Counted from the stretch's first letter, positions 17,421 to 26,070 are shown. The stretch: DNA of 64,000 bases from Pseudoxanthomonas sp. F37 (GCF_022965755.1 NZ_CP095187.1:2728001-2792000); one strand, 5' to 3'. Program-made: numbers and translations. The notes: generated from the letters alone by a model not told the origin.

Positions 17421-19232
17421 ATGCGCAAGACACTGCTCGCCGCCGCCCTGCTGGCCTCCATGACCGCCTGCCAGAAGGGCGAAGCTCCCACCGCCGCCCC
17501 GGCCTCCGGGACGGCGGCCGTCACGGCCGACACCGCCAAGGCCGATGCCGCCTTCGCCGACCTCTCCCGACGCGCCCTGGAGGGCTGGCTGCAGCTCTCG
17601 CCCGTCAGCGCCACCCAGATCGGCGAGCACAAGTACGACGGCGAGCTCGACGACCTGAGCGCGGCCGGCCGCCAGAAGGGCCTTGAGTTCAGCAGGAAGA
17701 TCCTGGCCGAACTGGACGCCACCGATACCGCCGCGCTGTCGCGCGAGAACCAGGTGGACGCCGCCATCCTGCGCAACCAGCTGCAGTACGACATCTGGAC
17801 CGCCGAAACCCTGCAGAGCTGGGCATGGGATCCGCAGGTCTACAACAACGTCGCCGGCGGCGCGATCTACGGCCTGATGGCGCGCGAGTTCGCACCCCTG
17901 CCGGAGCGCCTGAAGTCCGCCACCGCGCGCATGCAGAAGATCCCGGCACTGCTGGCGCAGGCGCGCGAGAACCTGGACCCGGCGCGCGTGCCCAAGGTGC
18001 ACGCCGAAACCGTGGCCAGGCAGAACGCCGGCATCCTCAGCATCGTCGACACCTTCATCACCCCGAACCTCAAGGACCTGCCCGAGGCCGACCGCGCACA
18101 GGCGCAGGCCGCCATCGACGCGCTGAAGAAGGCCGTGGCCGAGCACCAGGCCTGGCTGGACAAGACGCTGGTGCCGAACGCGAAGGGCGATTTCCGCATC
18201 GGCCAGGCGCTGTACGACCAGAAGCTGCAGTTCGCCCTGCTCTCCTCGCTGTCGCGCGCCGACATCAAGCAGCGCGCCGAGGGCGAGCTCAAGCGCGTGC
18301 GCGAGGAGATGTACGGCATCGCCCGCACCGTGCTGAAGGACAAGCCAGGTGCGCCCGCCCTGCCCGAGACGCCCAGCGCCGACGAACAGCAGAAGGCCAT
18401 CGAAGCCGCGCTGGAACTGGCCTATGCCGAGCGCCCCGCGCGCGACAAGGTGGTGCCGGATGCCGAAGCCGCACTGGCGCAGGCCACCGAGTTCGTCCGC
18501 AAGCACGATCTGGTCACCCTGCCGGACGCGCCGGTGGAAATCATCGAGATGCCCGAATTCCAGCGCGGCGTGGCGGTGGCCTACTGCGACTCGCCCGGCC
18601 CGCTGGACAAGCACCTGAAGACCTTCTACGCCGTCTCGCCGATCCCTGACGAGTGGGACCAGAAGCAGGTCGACTCGTTCCTGCGCGAATACAACAGCCG
18701 GATGATCCACCTGCTGAGCATCCACGAAGGCACGCCCGGCCATTACCTGGAAGGCTGGCACTCGGCCAAGTTCCCGTCGACCCTGCGCGCCGTGCTGCGC
18801 TCGGGCATGTTCGCCGAGGGCTGGGCGGTGTACACCGAGAAGATGATGGCCGACGCCGGCTACCTGGACAACGATCCTCTGTTCCGTCTGGTGCAGATGA
18901 AGTTCTACCTGCGCACGATCGCCAATGCGATCCTCGACCAGGGCGTGCAGGTGGATGGCTGGACGCGCGAGCAGGCGATGGACCTGATGGTGCGCCAGAC
19001 CTTCCAGCAGGAGCGCGAGGCTGCCGGCAAGTGGACGCGCGCGCAGCTGACCTCGGCGCAGCTGCCGACGTACTTCGTGGGCGTGCAGGAGCACTTCGAC
19101 ATGCGCAAGGCCGCCGAAGCCAAGCTGGGCGCGCAGTTCAACCTGAAGGCCTACCACGACCAGGTGCTGTCGTACGGCGCGCCGCCGGTGCGCTTCGTCC
19201 GCCAGCTGATGCTGGACGAGCCGATCAACTAA
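17421..19232 (+). CDS. DUF885 family lipoprotein (putative metallopeptidase)
   Basis: 603 residues with a lipoprotein signal (MRKTLLAAALLASMTACQKG, lipidated Cys at 17). DUF885 fills residues 45-595. HEGTPGHY (near 435) is the HExxH-like zinc motif of this family, followed by FAEGWAVYTEKM with the third ligand Glu, and MKFYLRTIANAILD. DUF885 proteins are predicted zinc peptidases on the periplasmic side of a membrane. It ends TAA 21 bp before the repeat array. Confidence 0.88.
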   Translation: MRKTLLAAALLASMTACQKGEAPTAAPASGTAAVTADTAKADAAFADLSRRALEGWLQLSPVSATQIGEHKYDGELDDLSAAGRQKGLEFSRKILAELDATDTAALSRENQVDAAILRNQLQYDIWTAETLQSWAWDPQVYNNVAGGAIYGLMAREFAPLPERLKSATARMQKIPALLAQARENLDPARVPKVHAETVARQNAGILSIVDTFITPNLKDLPEADRAQAQAAIDALKKAVAEHQAWLDKTLVPNAKGDFRIGQALYDQKLQFALLSSLSRADIKQRAEGELKRVREEMYGIARTVLKDKPGAPALPETPSADEQQKAIEAALELAYAERPARDKVVPDAEAALAQATEFVRKHDLVTLPDAPVEIIEMPEFQRGVAVAYCDSPGPLDKHLKTFYAVSPIPDEWDQKQVDSFLREYNSRMIHLLSIHEGTPGHYLEGWHSAKFPSTLRAVLRSGMFAEGWAVYTEKMMADAGYLDNDPLFRLVQMKFYLRTIANAILDQGVQVDGWTREQAMDLMVRQTFQQEREAAGKWTRAQLTSAQLPTYFVGVQEHFDMRKAAEAKLGAQFNLKAYHDQVLSYGAPPVRFVRQLMLDEPIN

Positions 19233-19369
19233 GGTCGGCGGCACCGCGTCCTTGTAGGAGCGGGCCCTGCCCGCGATGCCTTTGCTTCATCGAACGAAGA
19301 GCATCGCGCCCAGGGGGCGCTCCTACAGACGCTGGGGTCTCCTCGCGCTCGCGCCGTTCGCGCCGGCAC

Positions 19370-19404
19370 GGCTTTCGCCACGATCACGGCGTTCGCATCG
19401 GCAC
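19370..19404 (-). repeat. Degraded copy of rraA 3' end (in spacer 1)
   Basis: 35 bp matching rraA codons at 19779-19813 with 5 mismatches by eye. It is preceded (from 19327) by a more diverged copy of the same segment. Confidence 0.75.
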
Positions 19405-19654
19405 AGCGCCCTTGTAGGAGCGGGCCATGCCCGCGATGCCTTTGCTTCATCGATCGAAGAGCATCGCGCCCATGGGGCGCTCCTACAGAAGCGGGGGTCT
19501 CGTCGCGCTCGCGCCGTTAGCGTCGGCACGGCGCCCTTGTAGGAGCGGGCCATGCCCGCGATGCCTTTGCTTCATCGATCGAAGAGCATCGCGCCCATGG
19601 GGCGCTCCTACAGAAGCGGGGGTCTCCTCGCGCTCGCGCCGTTCGCATCGGCAC

Positions 19655-19689
19655 GGCTTTCGCCACGATCACGCCGTTCGCGTCGGCAC
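19655..19689 (-). repeat. Degraded copy of rraA 3' end (in spacer 3)
   Basis: 35 bp matching rraA codons at 19779-19813 with 3 mismatches by eye, preceded from 19612 by a more diverged copy (about 25 of 33). Spacer 2 (19487-19538) holds only the diverged type. Confidence 0.8.
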
Positions 19690-19766
19690 AACGCCCTTGT
19701 AGGAGCGGGCCATGCCCGCGATGCCTTTGCTTCATCGATCGAAGAGCATCGCGCCCAGGGGCGCTC

Positions 19767-20243
19767 CTACAGAAGCGGGGTTTTCGCCGCGATCACGCCG
19801 TTCGCGTCGGCATAGATCCAGTCGCCCGGCACGAGCGACAGGCCGGCGAACGCCACCGGCATGTCCACCTCGCCCAAGCCGCGCTTCTCGGTCTTCATCG
19901 GGTGCGAGGCCAGCGCCTGCACGCCGAGCGGCAGCGCCGCCAGCGCGTCGACATCGCGCACGCAGCCGAAGACCAGGAAGCCGGACCATCCGTTCTTCAC
20001 GGCATTGGCGGCGATCTGGTCGCCCAGCAGCGCACGCCGCAGCGAGCCACCGCCATCGACCACCATCACCCGGCCCTGGCCTGGCGTGGCGGCCAGTTCG
20101 CGCACGCGCGAGTTGTCCTCGAAGCACTTCACCGTCACCGCCGGCCCGGCGAAGGCGACGCGCCCGCCGTAGCTGCGGAACACGGGTTCGGCCACCAGCA
20201 CCTCGGGGTGCTGGTCGCACAGGTCGGGCGTGGTCCAGGACAT
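19767..20243 (-). CDS. rraA: RraA family protein (RNase E inhibitor / HMG aldolase-like)
   Basis: 158 residues over the full RraA length. Core motifs: [65 protein letters not shown] and [12 protein letters not shown]. The family includes the RNase E regulator and 4-hydroxy-4-methyl-2-oxoglutarate aldolases; the GGG-x3-R and CVRD residues occur in both, so the role is uncertain. The ATG at 20243 is the start of homology. The TAG stop (19767-19769) is the GTAG head of the adjacent repeat. Divergent from the DUF72 gene. Confidence 0.88.
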   Translation of the reverse strand: MSWTTPDLCDQHPEVLVAEPVFRSYGGRVAFAGPAVTVKCFEDNSRVRELAATPGQGRVMVVDGGGSLRRALLGDQIAANAVKNGWSGFLVFGCVRDVDALAALPLGVQALASHPMKTEKRGLGEVDMPVAFAGLSLVPGDWIYADANGVIAAKTPLL

Positions 20244-20313
20244 GGGCTCTCCGAGGGCGCGGGTTGACCGCATGGTAACGCGGACGCGACGCACAGCGGG
20301 CTATGCTTCGCGC

Positions 20314-21132
20314 ATGGACGACCTCTTCGCTTCTCCCCCACCCAACGCCAGCGACGGGATCCGCGTCGGCATCGGCGGCTGGACGTTCGCGCCGTGGCGC
20401 AACAACTTCTACCCGGCCGGCCTGGTGCAACGGCGCGAGCTGGAATACGCCAGCCGCCACCTGACCGCCATCGAGATCAACGGCACCTACTACGGCGCGC
20501 AGAAGCCGGCGACCTACGCCAGCTGGCGGGACCAGACCCCGGACGGGTTCATGTTCTCCGCGAAGGCACCGAAGCGGATCATGCAGTCGCGCTCGCTGGC
20601 ATCCACGCGCGCCCAGGTCGAGGATTTCGTCGGCGGCATCGCCGAGCTCGGCCCTAAACTGGGCCCGCTGGTCTGGCAGTTCGAGGCGGGCCGGCGGGTC
20701 GATGGGGAAGAACTGGAGGCCTTCCTGACGTTGCTGCCACGCGACACCGGGGGCCGGCCGCTGCGGCATGCGCTGGAGGTCCGCGACCCGGCCGCTGTCG
20801 ACGCGGACTTCATCGAACTCGCGCGTCGCCACCAGGTCGCCACGGTCTACACCGATTCCACCGAACACCCTTCCTTCGCCGACCTCACCGCGGATTTCGT
20901 CTACGCACGCCTGATGCGCTCACAGCCGATCGAGACCGGATATCCGCCACAGGAGCTGGCGCAATGGGCCGACCGCGCACGCGCGTGGGCGCGCGGCGAA
21001 GACATCGCCGGGCTGCCGCACGTGGGCGAGCCGGCGCCGGCCCTGCCCCGGCGCGACGTGTTCGTGTACTTCATCAGCAGCGCGAAGGAACGCAACCCCG
21101 CGGCGGCGATGGAGCTCATCCGCCGCCTGTAG
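20314..21132 (+). CDS. DUF72 family protein (YecE-like)
   Basis: 272 residues with a TIM-barrel DUF72 fold: VGIGGWTFAPWRNNFYPAGL at 18-37, EINGTYYGAQKPATYASW, FMFSAKAPKRIMQSR and YTDSTEHPSFADLTADFVYARLM. ATG 20314 is the start of homology. Function of DUF72 is unknown. The last seven codons and the TAG stop (MELIRRL-stop) are repeated twice just downstream. Divergent from rraA. Confidence 0.88.
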   Translation: MDDLFASPPPNASDGIRVGIGGWTFAPWRNNFYPAGLVQRRELEYASRHLTAIEINGTYYGAQKPATYASWRDQTPDGFMFSAKAPKRIMQSRSLASTRAQVEDFVGGIAELGPKLGPLVWQFEAGRRVDGEELEAFLTLLPRDTGGRPLRHALEVRDPAAVDADFIELARRHQVATVYTDSTEHPSFADLTADFVYARLMRSQPIETGYPPQELAQWADRARAWARGEDIAGLPHVGEPAPALPRRDVFVYFISSAKERNPAAAMELIRRL

Positions 21133-21207
21133 CAACGCCCATGGGATGGAACTCATACGCCGCCCGTAGGCGCGCCCCATGGGATGGATCTCGTACGCCG
21201 CCCGTAG
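21108..21207 (+). repeat. Tandem copies of the DUF72 gene 3' end
   Basis: The 25-bp gene end ending in GTAG (21108-21132) recurs at 21145-21169 and 21183-21207 with few changes, giving a 37-38 bp period. The third copy ends at the GTAG head of the palindrome 21204-21284. The duplicated copies are outside the gene. Confidence 0.85.
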
Positions 21208-21284
21208 GAGCGCCCCATAAGCGCGATGCTTTTGACGGAACAGGCAACATGGGCAGGAGCATCGCGCCCATGGAGCGCGCCTAC
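21204..21284. repeat. GTAG-headed REP-like palindrome
   Basis: GTAGGAGCGCC at 21204 pairs with GGAGCGCGCCTAC at 21284, enclosing GCGCGATGCT / AGCATCGCGC. Same family as the 19.3-19.8 kb units but with a different loop. Its right arm contains the stop codon (21281-21283) of the minus-strand MFS gene. Confidence 0.85.
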
Positions 21285-22585
21285 ATAGGCGTGTTCAAGG
21301 GCCGCCTGAGCCACCGCAGCGCCACGCCGATACCGACCAGACAGGTGAACGCCACGTAGTGCGCAGGCGCCAACGGGCCCCATGCGTTCGACAGCCAGGC
21401 GATCATCGGCGGCGTCAGGCCGCCGAATACGGCGTAGGCCATGTTGTACGAGAACGACAGCCCCGAGAACCTGACCTCGGGCGGGAACGCGGCCACCATC
21501 AGCGCCGGCGTCACCCCGACTACCCCGCAGCAGAAGCCTGCCAGGGTGTACCACGCCACGAACTGCGCCTCATGGCCCGCCGCGAGGGCGGCGTACAGCG
21601 CGTAGGCGGCAGCGCCCAGCCCCAGCGAACCCGCCAACAGCGCACGACCCACGCCGAACCTGTCCACCGCCCACCCCGCCGCCAGGCAACCGAACACCAG
21701 CGCCAGCGTCGCCAGGCTGTTGCCGCGGAAAGCCTTGGCCGCGTCGATACCGAAACTGGTCTGCACCAGGGTCGGCGTCAGCAACACGACCACCACTATC
21801 GCCGCGGTCAGCTGCCACGACGCCAGCATCGACAGGATCACCGCCGGCCGGTGCGCGGCCAGCACCTGCTTCACCGGCAGCCGGCGCGAGAGCCGTTTCC
21901 GCTCACGCATCTCGACGAACACCGGCGTCTCCTCCAGCCAGCGCCGCAGCCACACGGCGATGAAGCCGAATACACCACCCAGCAGGAACGGCACGCGCCA
22001 CACCCAGGCCTGCACCTCCGCGGCGCTGTAGTGGGCATTGATCCATGCGGCCAGAAGCGAACCGATCAGGATGCCGGCGGTCAGTCCCGCGGTCAGCGTG
22101 GCGCAGGCGATGCCCACGCGGCTGCGCGGCACGTGTTCGGCGACGAACACCCAGGCTCCCGGCACTTCGCCACCGACCGCAACGCCCTGCACCATCCGCA
22201 TCGCCAGCAACAGCAGCGGCGCGAGTGCGCCGACCTGCGCATGCGTCGGCAGCAGGCCGATCAGCAGCGTGGGCACCGACATCAGGAACACGCTGAGCGT
22301 GAACATGCGCTTGCGTCCAAGCCTGTCGCCGAAATGCGCCATCACGATGCCGCCCAGCGGACGCGCCACATAGCCGGCGGCGAAGATGCCGTAGACCTGC
22401 AGCTGCGCCAGCCATGGCGCCGTGCCGGGCGGAAAGAACAGGGCGCCGAGTACCTTGGCGAAGAACACGAAGACGACGAAGTCGTAGAACTCCAGCGCAC
22501 CTCCCAGCGCCGACAGGCCGAGCGTCTTCGCATCGCGGCGGTCGAAGGGTCGCGGGATCGGCTGCGATGCGTCGGCGGCGGTCAT
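21281..22585 (-). CDS. MFS transporter, MHS family
   Basis: 434 residues, 12 predicted helices. ALGGALEFYDFVVFVFFAKVLG, YVARPLGGIVMAHFGDRLGRKRMF and RMVQGVAVGGEVPGAWVFVAEH are signatures of proline/betaine- or citrate-type MHS symporters. ATG 22585 is chosen as the start of homology; the 18 codons upstream are in frame but unlike the family. TAG stop lies in the GTAG arm of the palindrome 21204-21284. Substrate unknown. Confidence 0.85.
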   Translation of the reverse strand: MTAADASQPIPRPFDRRDAKTLGLSALGGALEFYDFVVFVFFAKVLGALFFPPGTAPWLAQLQVYGIFAAGYVARPLGGIVMAHFGDRLGRKRMFTLSVFLMSVPTLLIGLLPTHAQVGALAPLLLLAMRMVQGVAVGGEVPGAWVFVAEHVPRSRVGIACATLTAGLTAGILIGSLLAAWINAHYSAAEVQAWVWRVPFLLGGVFGFIAVWLRRWLEETPVFVEMRERKRLSRRLPVKQVLAAHRPAVILSMLASWQLTAAIVVVVLLTPTLVQTSFGIDAAKAFRGNSLATLALVFGCLAAGWAVDRFGVGRALLAGSLGLGAAAYALYAALAAGHEAQFVAWYTLAGFCCGVVGVTPALMVAAFPPEVRFSGLSFSYNMAYAVFGGLTPPMIAWLSNAWGPLAPAHYVAFTCLVGIGVALRWLRRPLNTPM

Positions 22586-22666
22586 GCTGAAGTCCTGAGT
22601 GTCGACACGGGCGTGGCGCGCGAACATGGCATGCCGCACGGGGCGCGTCCAGCGCCCTGGTCTACT

Positions 22667-22791
22667 GTAGGAGCGATGTCAGTCGCGACCGTACACCGGG
22701 CCCGCCAGGGCAGCCGGCGACTCTAGGCGCTGTAAGCGGCAAAGCCTTTCGTGACCGGTAGGTTCGCGGTCGCGACTGACATCGCTCCTAC
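22667..22791. repeat. Long GTAG palindrome with 24-bp stem
   Basis: The segment 22667-22690 (GTAGGAGCGATGTCAGTCGC...) is the perfect reverse complement of 22768-22791, separated by a 77-bp loop. This is a second subtype of GTAG element. It fills most of the 202-bp gap 22586-22787 and its right arm supplies the TAG stop of the Pr6Pr gene (22788-22790). Could also act as a transcription terminator. Confidence 0.9.
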
Positions 22792-23432
22792 AGGGGACTT
22801 CTACGCCGACCAAGGACACGGTCCAGCCCCACGACAACCCATCCCAGCGCGACGAAGATACCCATCACACCCAGCGCGTTGACACCGACCCGCGCCCAGC
22901 CCAGCTGGCGCACGTCGATGAAGGGGTACGGGTACTCGCCCACCCACGCGCCGCGCAGGAACACCCAGACGACGTAACCCAGCGGGAACAGCAGCCACCC
23001 CGCGACGTCGCGCCAGCGCAGCGTTCCATGCGGTGTGCAGACCAGCCACCACGCCCCATACACCAGCGGCACCGCATAGTGCAGGCCGGTATCGGCCCAC
23101 CATTGCGCGCCCTGCGGCTGCCACAGGTGGCGCAGGATGACGAAATAGATGCTGCCGGTGACGCCGATGTAGAGCGCGACTGCGCCGCGCACGCGGGCCT
23201 GCGCGAAGCATCCCGGCCACCCCGCCGCTGCCGTGCACGCGACCAGCATCACCGCGATGTTGCTGAGGATGGTGAAGTAGCTGAAGAACCGCACGGTGCC
23301 CAGCATCATGCCGACGTTGTCGCGGGTCAGCTGCAGGATCAGCACGTACTGCAGGACCAGCGCGGCCAGCGACAGCAGGCCCACGAGTGCGGCGCAGACG
23401 CGGGATGGGACGGCACGCGGTGCGGGCGGCAT
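22788..23432 (-). CDS. Pr6Pr family membrane protein
   Basis: 214 residues with six predicted membrane helices. RFFSYFTILSNIAVMLV, YIGVTGSIYFVILRHLW, LHYAVPLVYGAWWL and GEYPYPFIDVRQLGW are the hallmarks of Pr6Pr proteins (a FAR-17a/AIG1-like six-helix family). Function unknown. Divergent from an EamA transporter gene with a 101-bp gap. Confidence 0.85.
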   Translation of the reverse strand: MPPAPRAVPSRVCAALVGLLSLAALVLQYVLILQLTRDNVGMMLGTVRFFSYFTILSNIAVMLVACTAAAGWPGCFAQARVRGAVALYIGVTGSIYFVILRHLWQPQGAQWWADTGLHYAVPLVYGAWWLVCTPHGTLRWRDVAGWLLFPLGYVVWVFLRGAWVGEYPYPFIDVRQLGWARVGVNALGVMGIFVALGWVVVGLDRVLGRRRSPL

Positions 23433-23533
23433 TGGACATCCTCGGTCCCCGGTCCTGCCAGCTTGCCACGGCCGGACGCCGGTCGGGAGGGGTCCGGTCG
23501 CCAGCCACGCAGCGCTTCGGCGACAATGCGCGC

Positions 23534-24481
23534 ATGTCCATGACTCCCACCGCCAAGGCCCAGCTGCAGATCCACCTGTGCGTGCTGCTGTGGGGCTTCA
23601 CCCCCATCCTGGGCAAGCTGATCAGCCTGTCCGCGTTGCCGCTGGTGTGGTGGCGCATGCTGATCGTGGTCGCCGCGCTGGCGCTGCTGCCACGCGTCTG
23701 GCGCGGCCTGCGCGCGATGCCGGTGAAACTGGTGCTGGCGTACTGCGGCATCGGCCTGATCGTCGCCCTGCACTGGCTGACCTTCTACGGCGCCATCAAG
23801 CTGTCCAATGCCTCGGTCGCGGTGACCTGCATCGCCCTGGCGCCGGCGTTCACTTCGGTGATCGAGCCCTGGCTGACGCGCCGTCCGTTCTCGTGGCGGG
23901 AGTTGCTGTTCGGCATCGCGGTGTTGCCCGGCGTGGCGCTGGTGGTGGGCGGCATTCCCGACGGCATGCGGCTGGGCGTGCTGGTCGGCGCGCTGTCGGC
24001 GTTGCTGGTGGCGCTGTTCGGCCCGCTCAACAAGCGCCTGATCGACCATGGCGAGCCGCTGACCATCACCGGCCTGGAACTGGGCGCCGGCACCCTGCTG
24101 CTGACCGCGCTGGCGCCGCTGATGCCGGTGCTGTTCCCGGCCTTCGCCGGCGACCTGTTCGTGCTGCCGGGGTTGAAGGACGGCGTGCTGCTGGTCGTGC
24201 TGTCGCTGGCCTGCACGCTGCTGCCGTTCGCCCTGTCGCTGGTGGCGCTGAAGCACCTGAGCGCTTACGGCGTGCAGCTGGTCACCAATCTGGAGCCCGT
24301 CTACGCCATCGTGCTGGCCATCGTGCTGCTGGGCGAGCAGCGGGAGCTCACGCCGCTGTTCTACCTGGGCGTTGGCATCATCCTGGCGGCGGTGTTCCTG
24401 CATCCGCTGACGCAGCGCCCGAAACGCATCGAGCATCCGGAAGTGCTGGGCACATCGGAAGCCAAGAACATCGTCGAATGA
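23534..24481 (+). CDS. EamA family (DMT) transporter
   Basis: 315 residues, ten predicted helices in two EamA repeats (LCVLLWGFTPILGKLISLSALPLVWWRM; LLPFALSLVALKHLSAYGVQLVTNLEPVYAIVLA with GEQ). Distinct from the exporter at 14.0 kb. Stop TGA overlaps the ATG of the next gene as ATGA, so the two are coupled. Substrate unknown. Confidence 0.88.
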   Translation: MSMTPTAKAQLQIHLCVLLWGFTPILGKLISLSALPLVWWRMLIVVAALALLPRVWRGLRAMPVKLVLAYCGIGLIVALHWLTFYGAIKLSNASVAVTCIALAPAFTSVIEPWLTRRPFSWRELLFGIAVLPGVALVVGGIPDGMRLGVLVGALSALLVALFGPLNKRLIDHGEPLTITGLELGAGTLLLTALAPLMPVLFPAFAGDLFVLPGLKDGVLLVVLSLACTLLPFALSLVALKHLSAYGVQLVTNLEPVYAIVLAIVLLGEQRELTPLFYLGVGIILAAVFLHPLTQRPKRIEHPEVLGTSEAKNIVE

Positions 24482-25545
24482 AGAACCTGCGTTCCCCCAC
24501 CCTGGCCTTCGGCGCGGCCCTCCTCGCGCTGGCGATGGCGCCCGCCGCCTCGGCGGCCACGCCGGTATACCGCGAGATCAAGGACTGCGTGGTGGCCTGC
24601 GACAATACCGCACGCTGCGAAGCGATCGGCATGCAAGATGCGTATCCGCAGCTCATCCTGCGGCTGGTGGTCGACGCGGGTCCCGCGGGCGAACCGGTGC
24701 TTTCGCTGGAATCGGAAACGCCGGTAGCCGCACGCGACCTGCGCCTGGACGGTCAGCCGTTCGCCGCCGCGGCCCTGCTGCGGCCTGCAACGAGCACCGA
24801 GGACGGGGTGCAGTCCATCGGGCGCGATGCTGCGCAGGTGCGCGCCTTCCTCGATGCGGTCCGCAATGGCACGCAGTTGCGTGCAGGCATGGACGAGGAC
24901 GCTCCCACGGCGTCGCTCGCCGGCCTGTCCGCGGCCCTGCTGCTGATCGACGAAACCCAGGGAAGGCTGGGCACCATGACCGCCCTGCTCAGGCGCGGTC
25001 CGCTGCCGGCCGCGCGCGTGCCTGCGGCGCCTGCCGCGCCGCCGCCGACCCGCGCCGTGGTGGCGGCACCGCTGGACGAAGCCCAGGCACGCCGCCTGGT
25101 GGCGCGGGTGCGCCTGCAGGCGGCGGATGAAACACGGCGCGAGGACTGCTTCGTCGAATCCGGCACCGCCTACGACGAAGCGCACGCCCTGGACGAGGAT
25201 GAGGCGCTGGTCGCGCTGGAGTGCTGGCGCGGCGCCTACCAGTCCTCCAGCCTGCTGTTCCGCGTGCGCCGCGATGGCACCGGCGCGCCGCGCCGCATCC
25301 GCTTGACGGTACCCGTGCAGGACGAGGGCGCGCCGCGGGTGATCGAGGCGTTCACCAGCGTCGGGTTCGGACAGGGCCAGCTGTCGCACTTCGCCAAGGG
25401 GCGTGGGCTTGCCGACTGTGGCGAAAGCGCTGCCTGGGCATTCGACGGCCAGGACTTCCGCCTGCAGCGCTACAACAGCCTGGGGCGGTGCCGCGGCGGA
25501 AACCCCGGCGACTGGCCCATCCTGTGGCGTACCCGCGGCGATTGA
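24478..25545 (+). CDS. DUF1176-like secreted protein
   Basis: 355 residues, signal peptide ending ASAA (near 27). CVVACDNTARCEAIG and the C-terminal DCGESAAWAFDGQDFRLQRYNSLGRCRGGNPGDWPILWRT match the DUF1176 family. Six or more cysteines suggest disulfides in the periplasm. A Pro/Ala linker (PAAPAAPPPTR) near residue 185 divides two halves. Coupled to the EamA gene by an ATGA overlap. Function unknown. Confidence 0.82.
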   Translation: MKNLRSPTLAFGAALLALAMAPAASAATPVYREIKDCVVACDNTARCEAIGMQDAYPQLILRLVVDAGPAGEPVLSLESETPVAARDLRLDGQPFAAAALLRPATSTEDGVQSIGRDAAQVRAFLDAVRNGTQLRAGMDEDAPTASLAGLSAALLLIDETQGRLGTMTALLRRGPLPAARVPAAPAAPPPTRAVVAAPLDEAQARRLVARVRLQAADETRREDCFVESGTAYDEAHALDEDEALVALECWRGAYQSSSLLFRVRRDGTGAPRRIRLTVPVQDEGAPRVIEAFTSVGFGQGQLSHFAKGRGLADCGESAAWAFDGQDFRLQRYNSLGRCRGGNPGDWPILWRTRGD

Positions 25546-25555
25546 GCCGCGCCGA

Positions 25556-25978
25556 TCAGCGCGCGACGACCACCGGCACCGGACTGGTCGCGATGACCTT
25601 CAGCGCCACCGAGCCGACCAGCAGCTGCTTCAGCGCGCCCCGGCCGTGCGTACCCATCACGATCAGTTCCGCCTTGCCCGACTTGGCCTGCTTGACGATG
25701 CTTTCGGCCGGCTCGCCCACCACGACCTTTTCGGCGAACGGGATCTGCGCGCGTTTCAGCACCGTGCGCGCCTTCTTCATGGCATAGGCGCCGTTCTCGG
25801 CGTGGTAGCGCTCCACGCCATCGCTGCCCAGTTCCAGCGCCACCGAGCGCAGCAACGGCGGATCGACGTACAGCAGGGTCACGGCCGGCGTTTGCGCCAG
25901 CGACTTGCTGAGTTCCACCAGATGGCGGACCGCAGCCAGACCGATCTCGCTTCCATCCACCGCCAACAGGATCTTCAT
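25556..25978 (-). CDS. Universal stress protein, UspA family
   Basis: 140 residues, one Usp domain. MKILLAVDGSEIG at the start and the ATP-binding G-x2-G-x9-G(S) motif GTHGRGALKQLLVGSVA near the end (about 111-126) are intact, so nucleotide binding is likely. It stands alone, with a perfect FNR/ANR box 79-92 bp upstream, fitting anaerobic or microaerobic induction as known for Usp genes of Pseudomonas. Confidence 0.9.
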   Translation of the reverse strand: MKILLAVDGSEIGLAAVRHLVELSKSLAQTPAVTLLYVDPPLLRSVALELGSDGVERYHAENGAYAMKKARTVLKRAQIPFAEKVVVGEPAESIVKQAKSGKAELIVMGTHGRGALKQLLVGSVALKVIATSPVPVVVAR

Positions 25979-26056
25979 CGTCGTGCTTCCCGTGCATGGC
26001 GGCCGCCCGATGCGCCGCCCATGTGAACAGCATGCGTCAATGCGCCGCAGCGCGCA

Positions 26057-26070
26057 TTGATCGCGATCAA
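26057..26070 (-). promoter_or_regulatory. FNR/ANR box upstream of the Usp gene
   Basis: TTGATCGCGATCAA is a perfect consensus site. It lies 79-92 bp upstream of the Usp start, leaving room for a -41.5 activation geometry with a 5' leader of about 45 nt. The neighbouring GGDEF gene ends at 26072, so the box belongs to Usp. Confidence 0.8.

Larger units (their letters stand above)
19254..19770. repeat. Array of four GTAG-headed REP-like palindromes
   Basis: Four near-identical 72-73 bp units at 19254-19326, 19414-19486, 19539-19611 and 19699-19770. Each starts GTAGGAGCGGGC and ends GGCGCTCCTAC and folds as a long hairpin with an inner GCGATGC / GCATCGC stem. They resemble GTAG REP elements of Stenotrophomonas (SMAG). 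The spacers (87, 52 and 87 bp) are not random: they hold degraded copies of the 3' end of rraA, which lies directly right of the last unit. This array fills the 534-bp gap 19233-19766. No gene is seen in it. Confidence 0.9.

Noticed and set aside
19254..19770. CRISPR array
   Set aside because: The repeats are long GTAG palindromes, spacers are mutually related copies of rraA sequence, and no cas gene is near.
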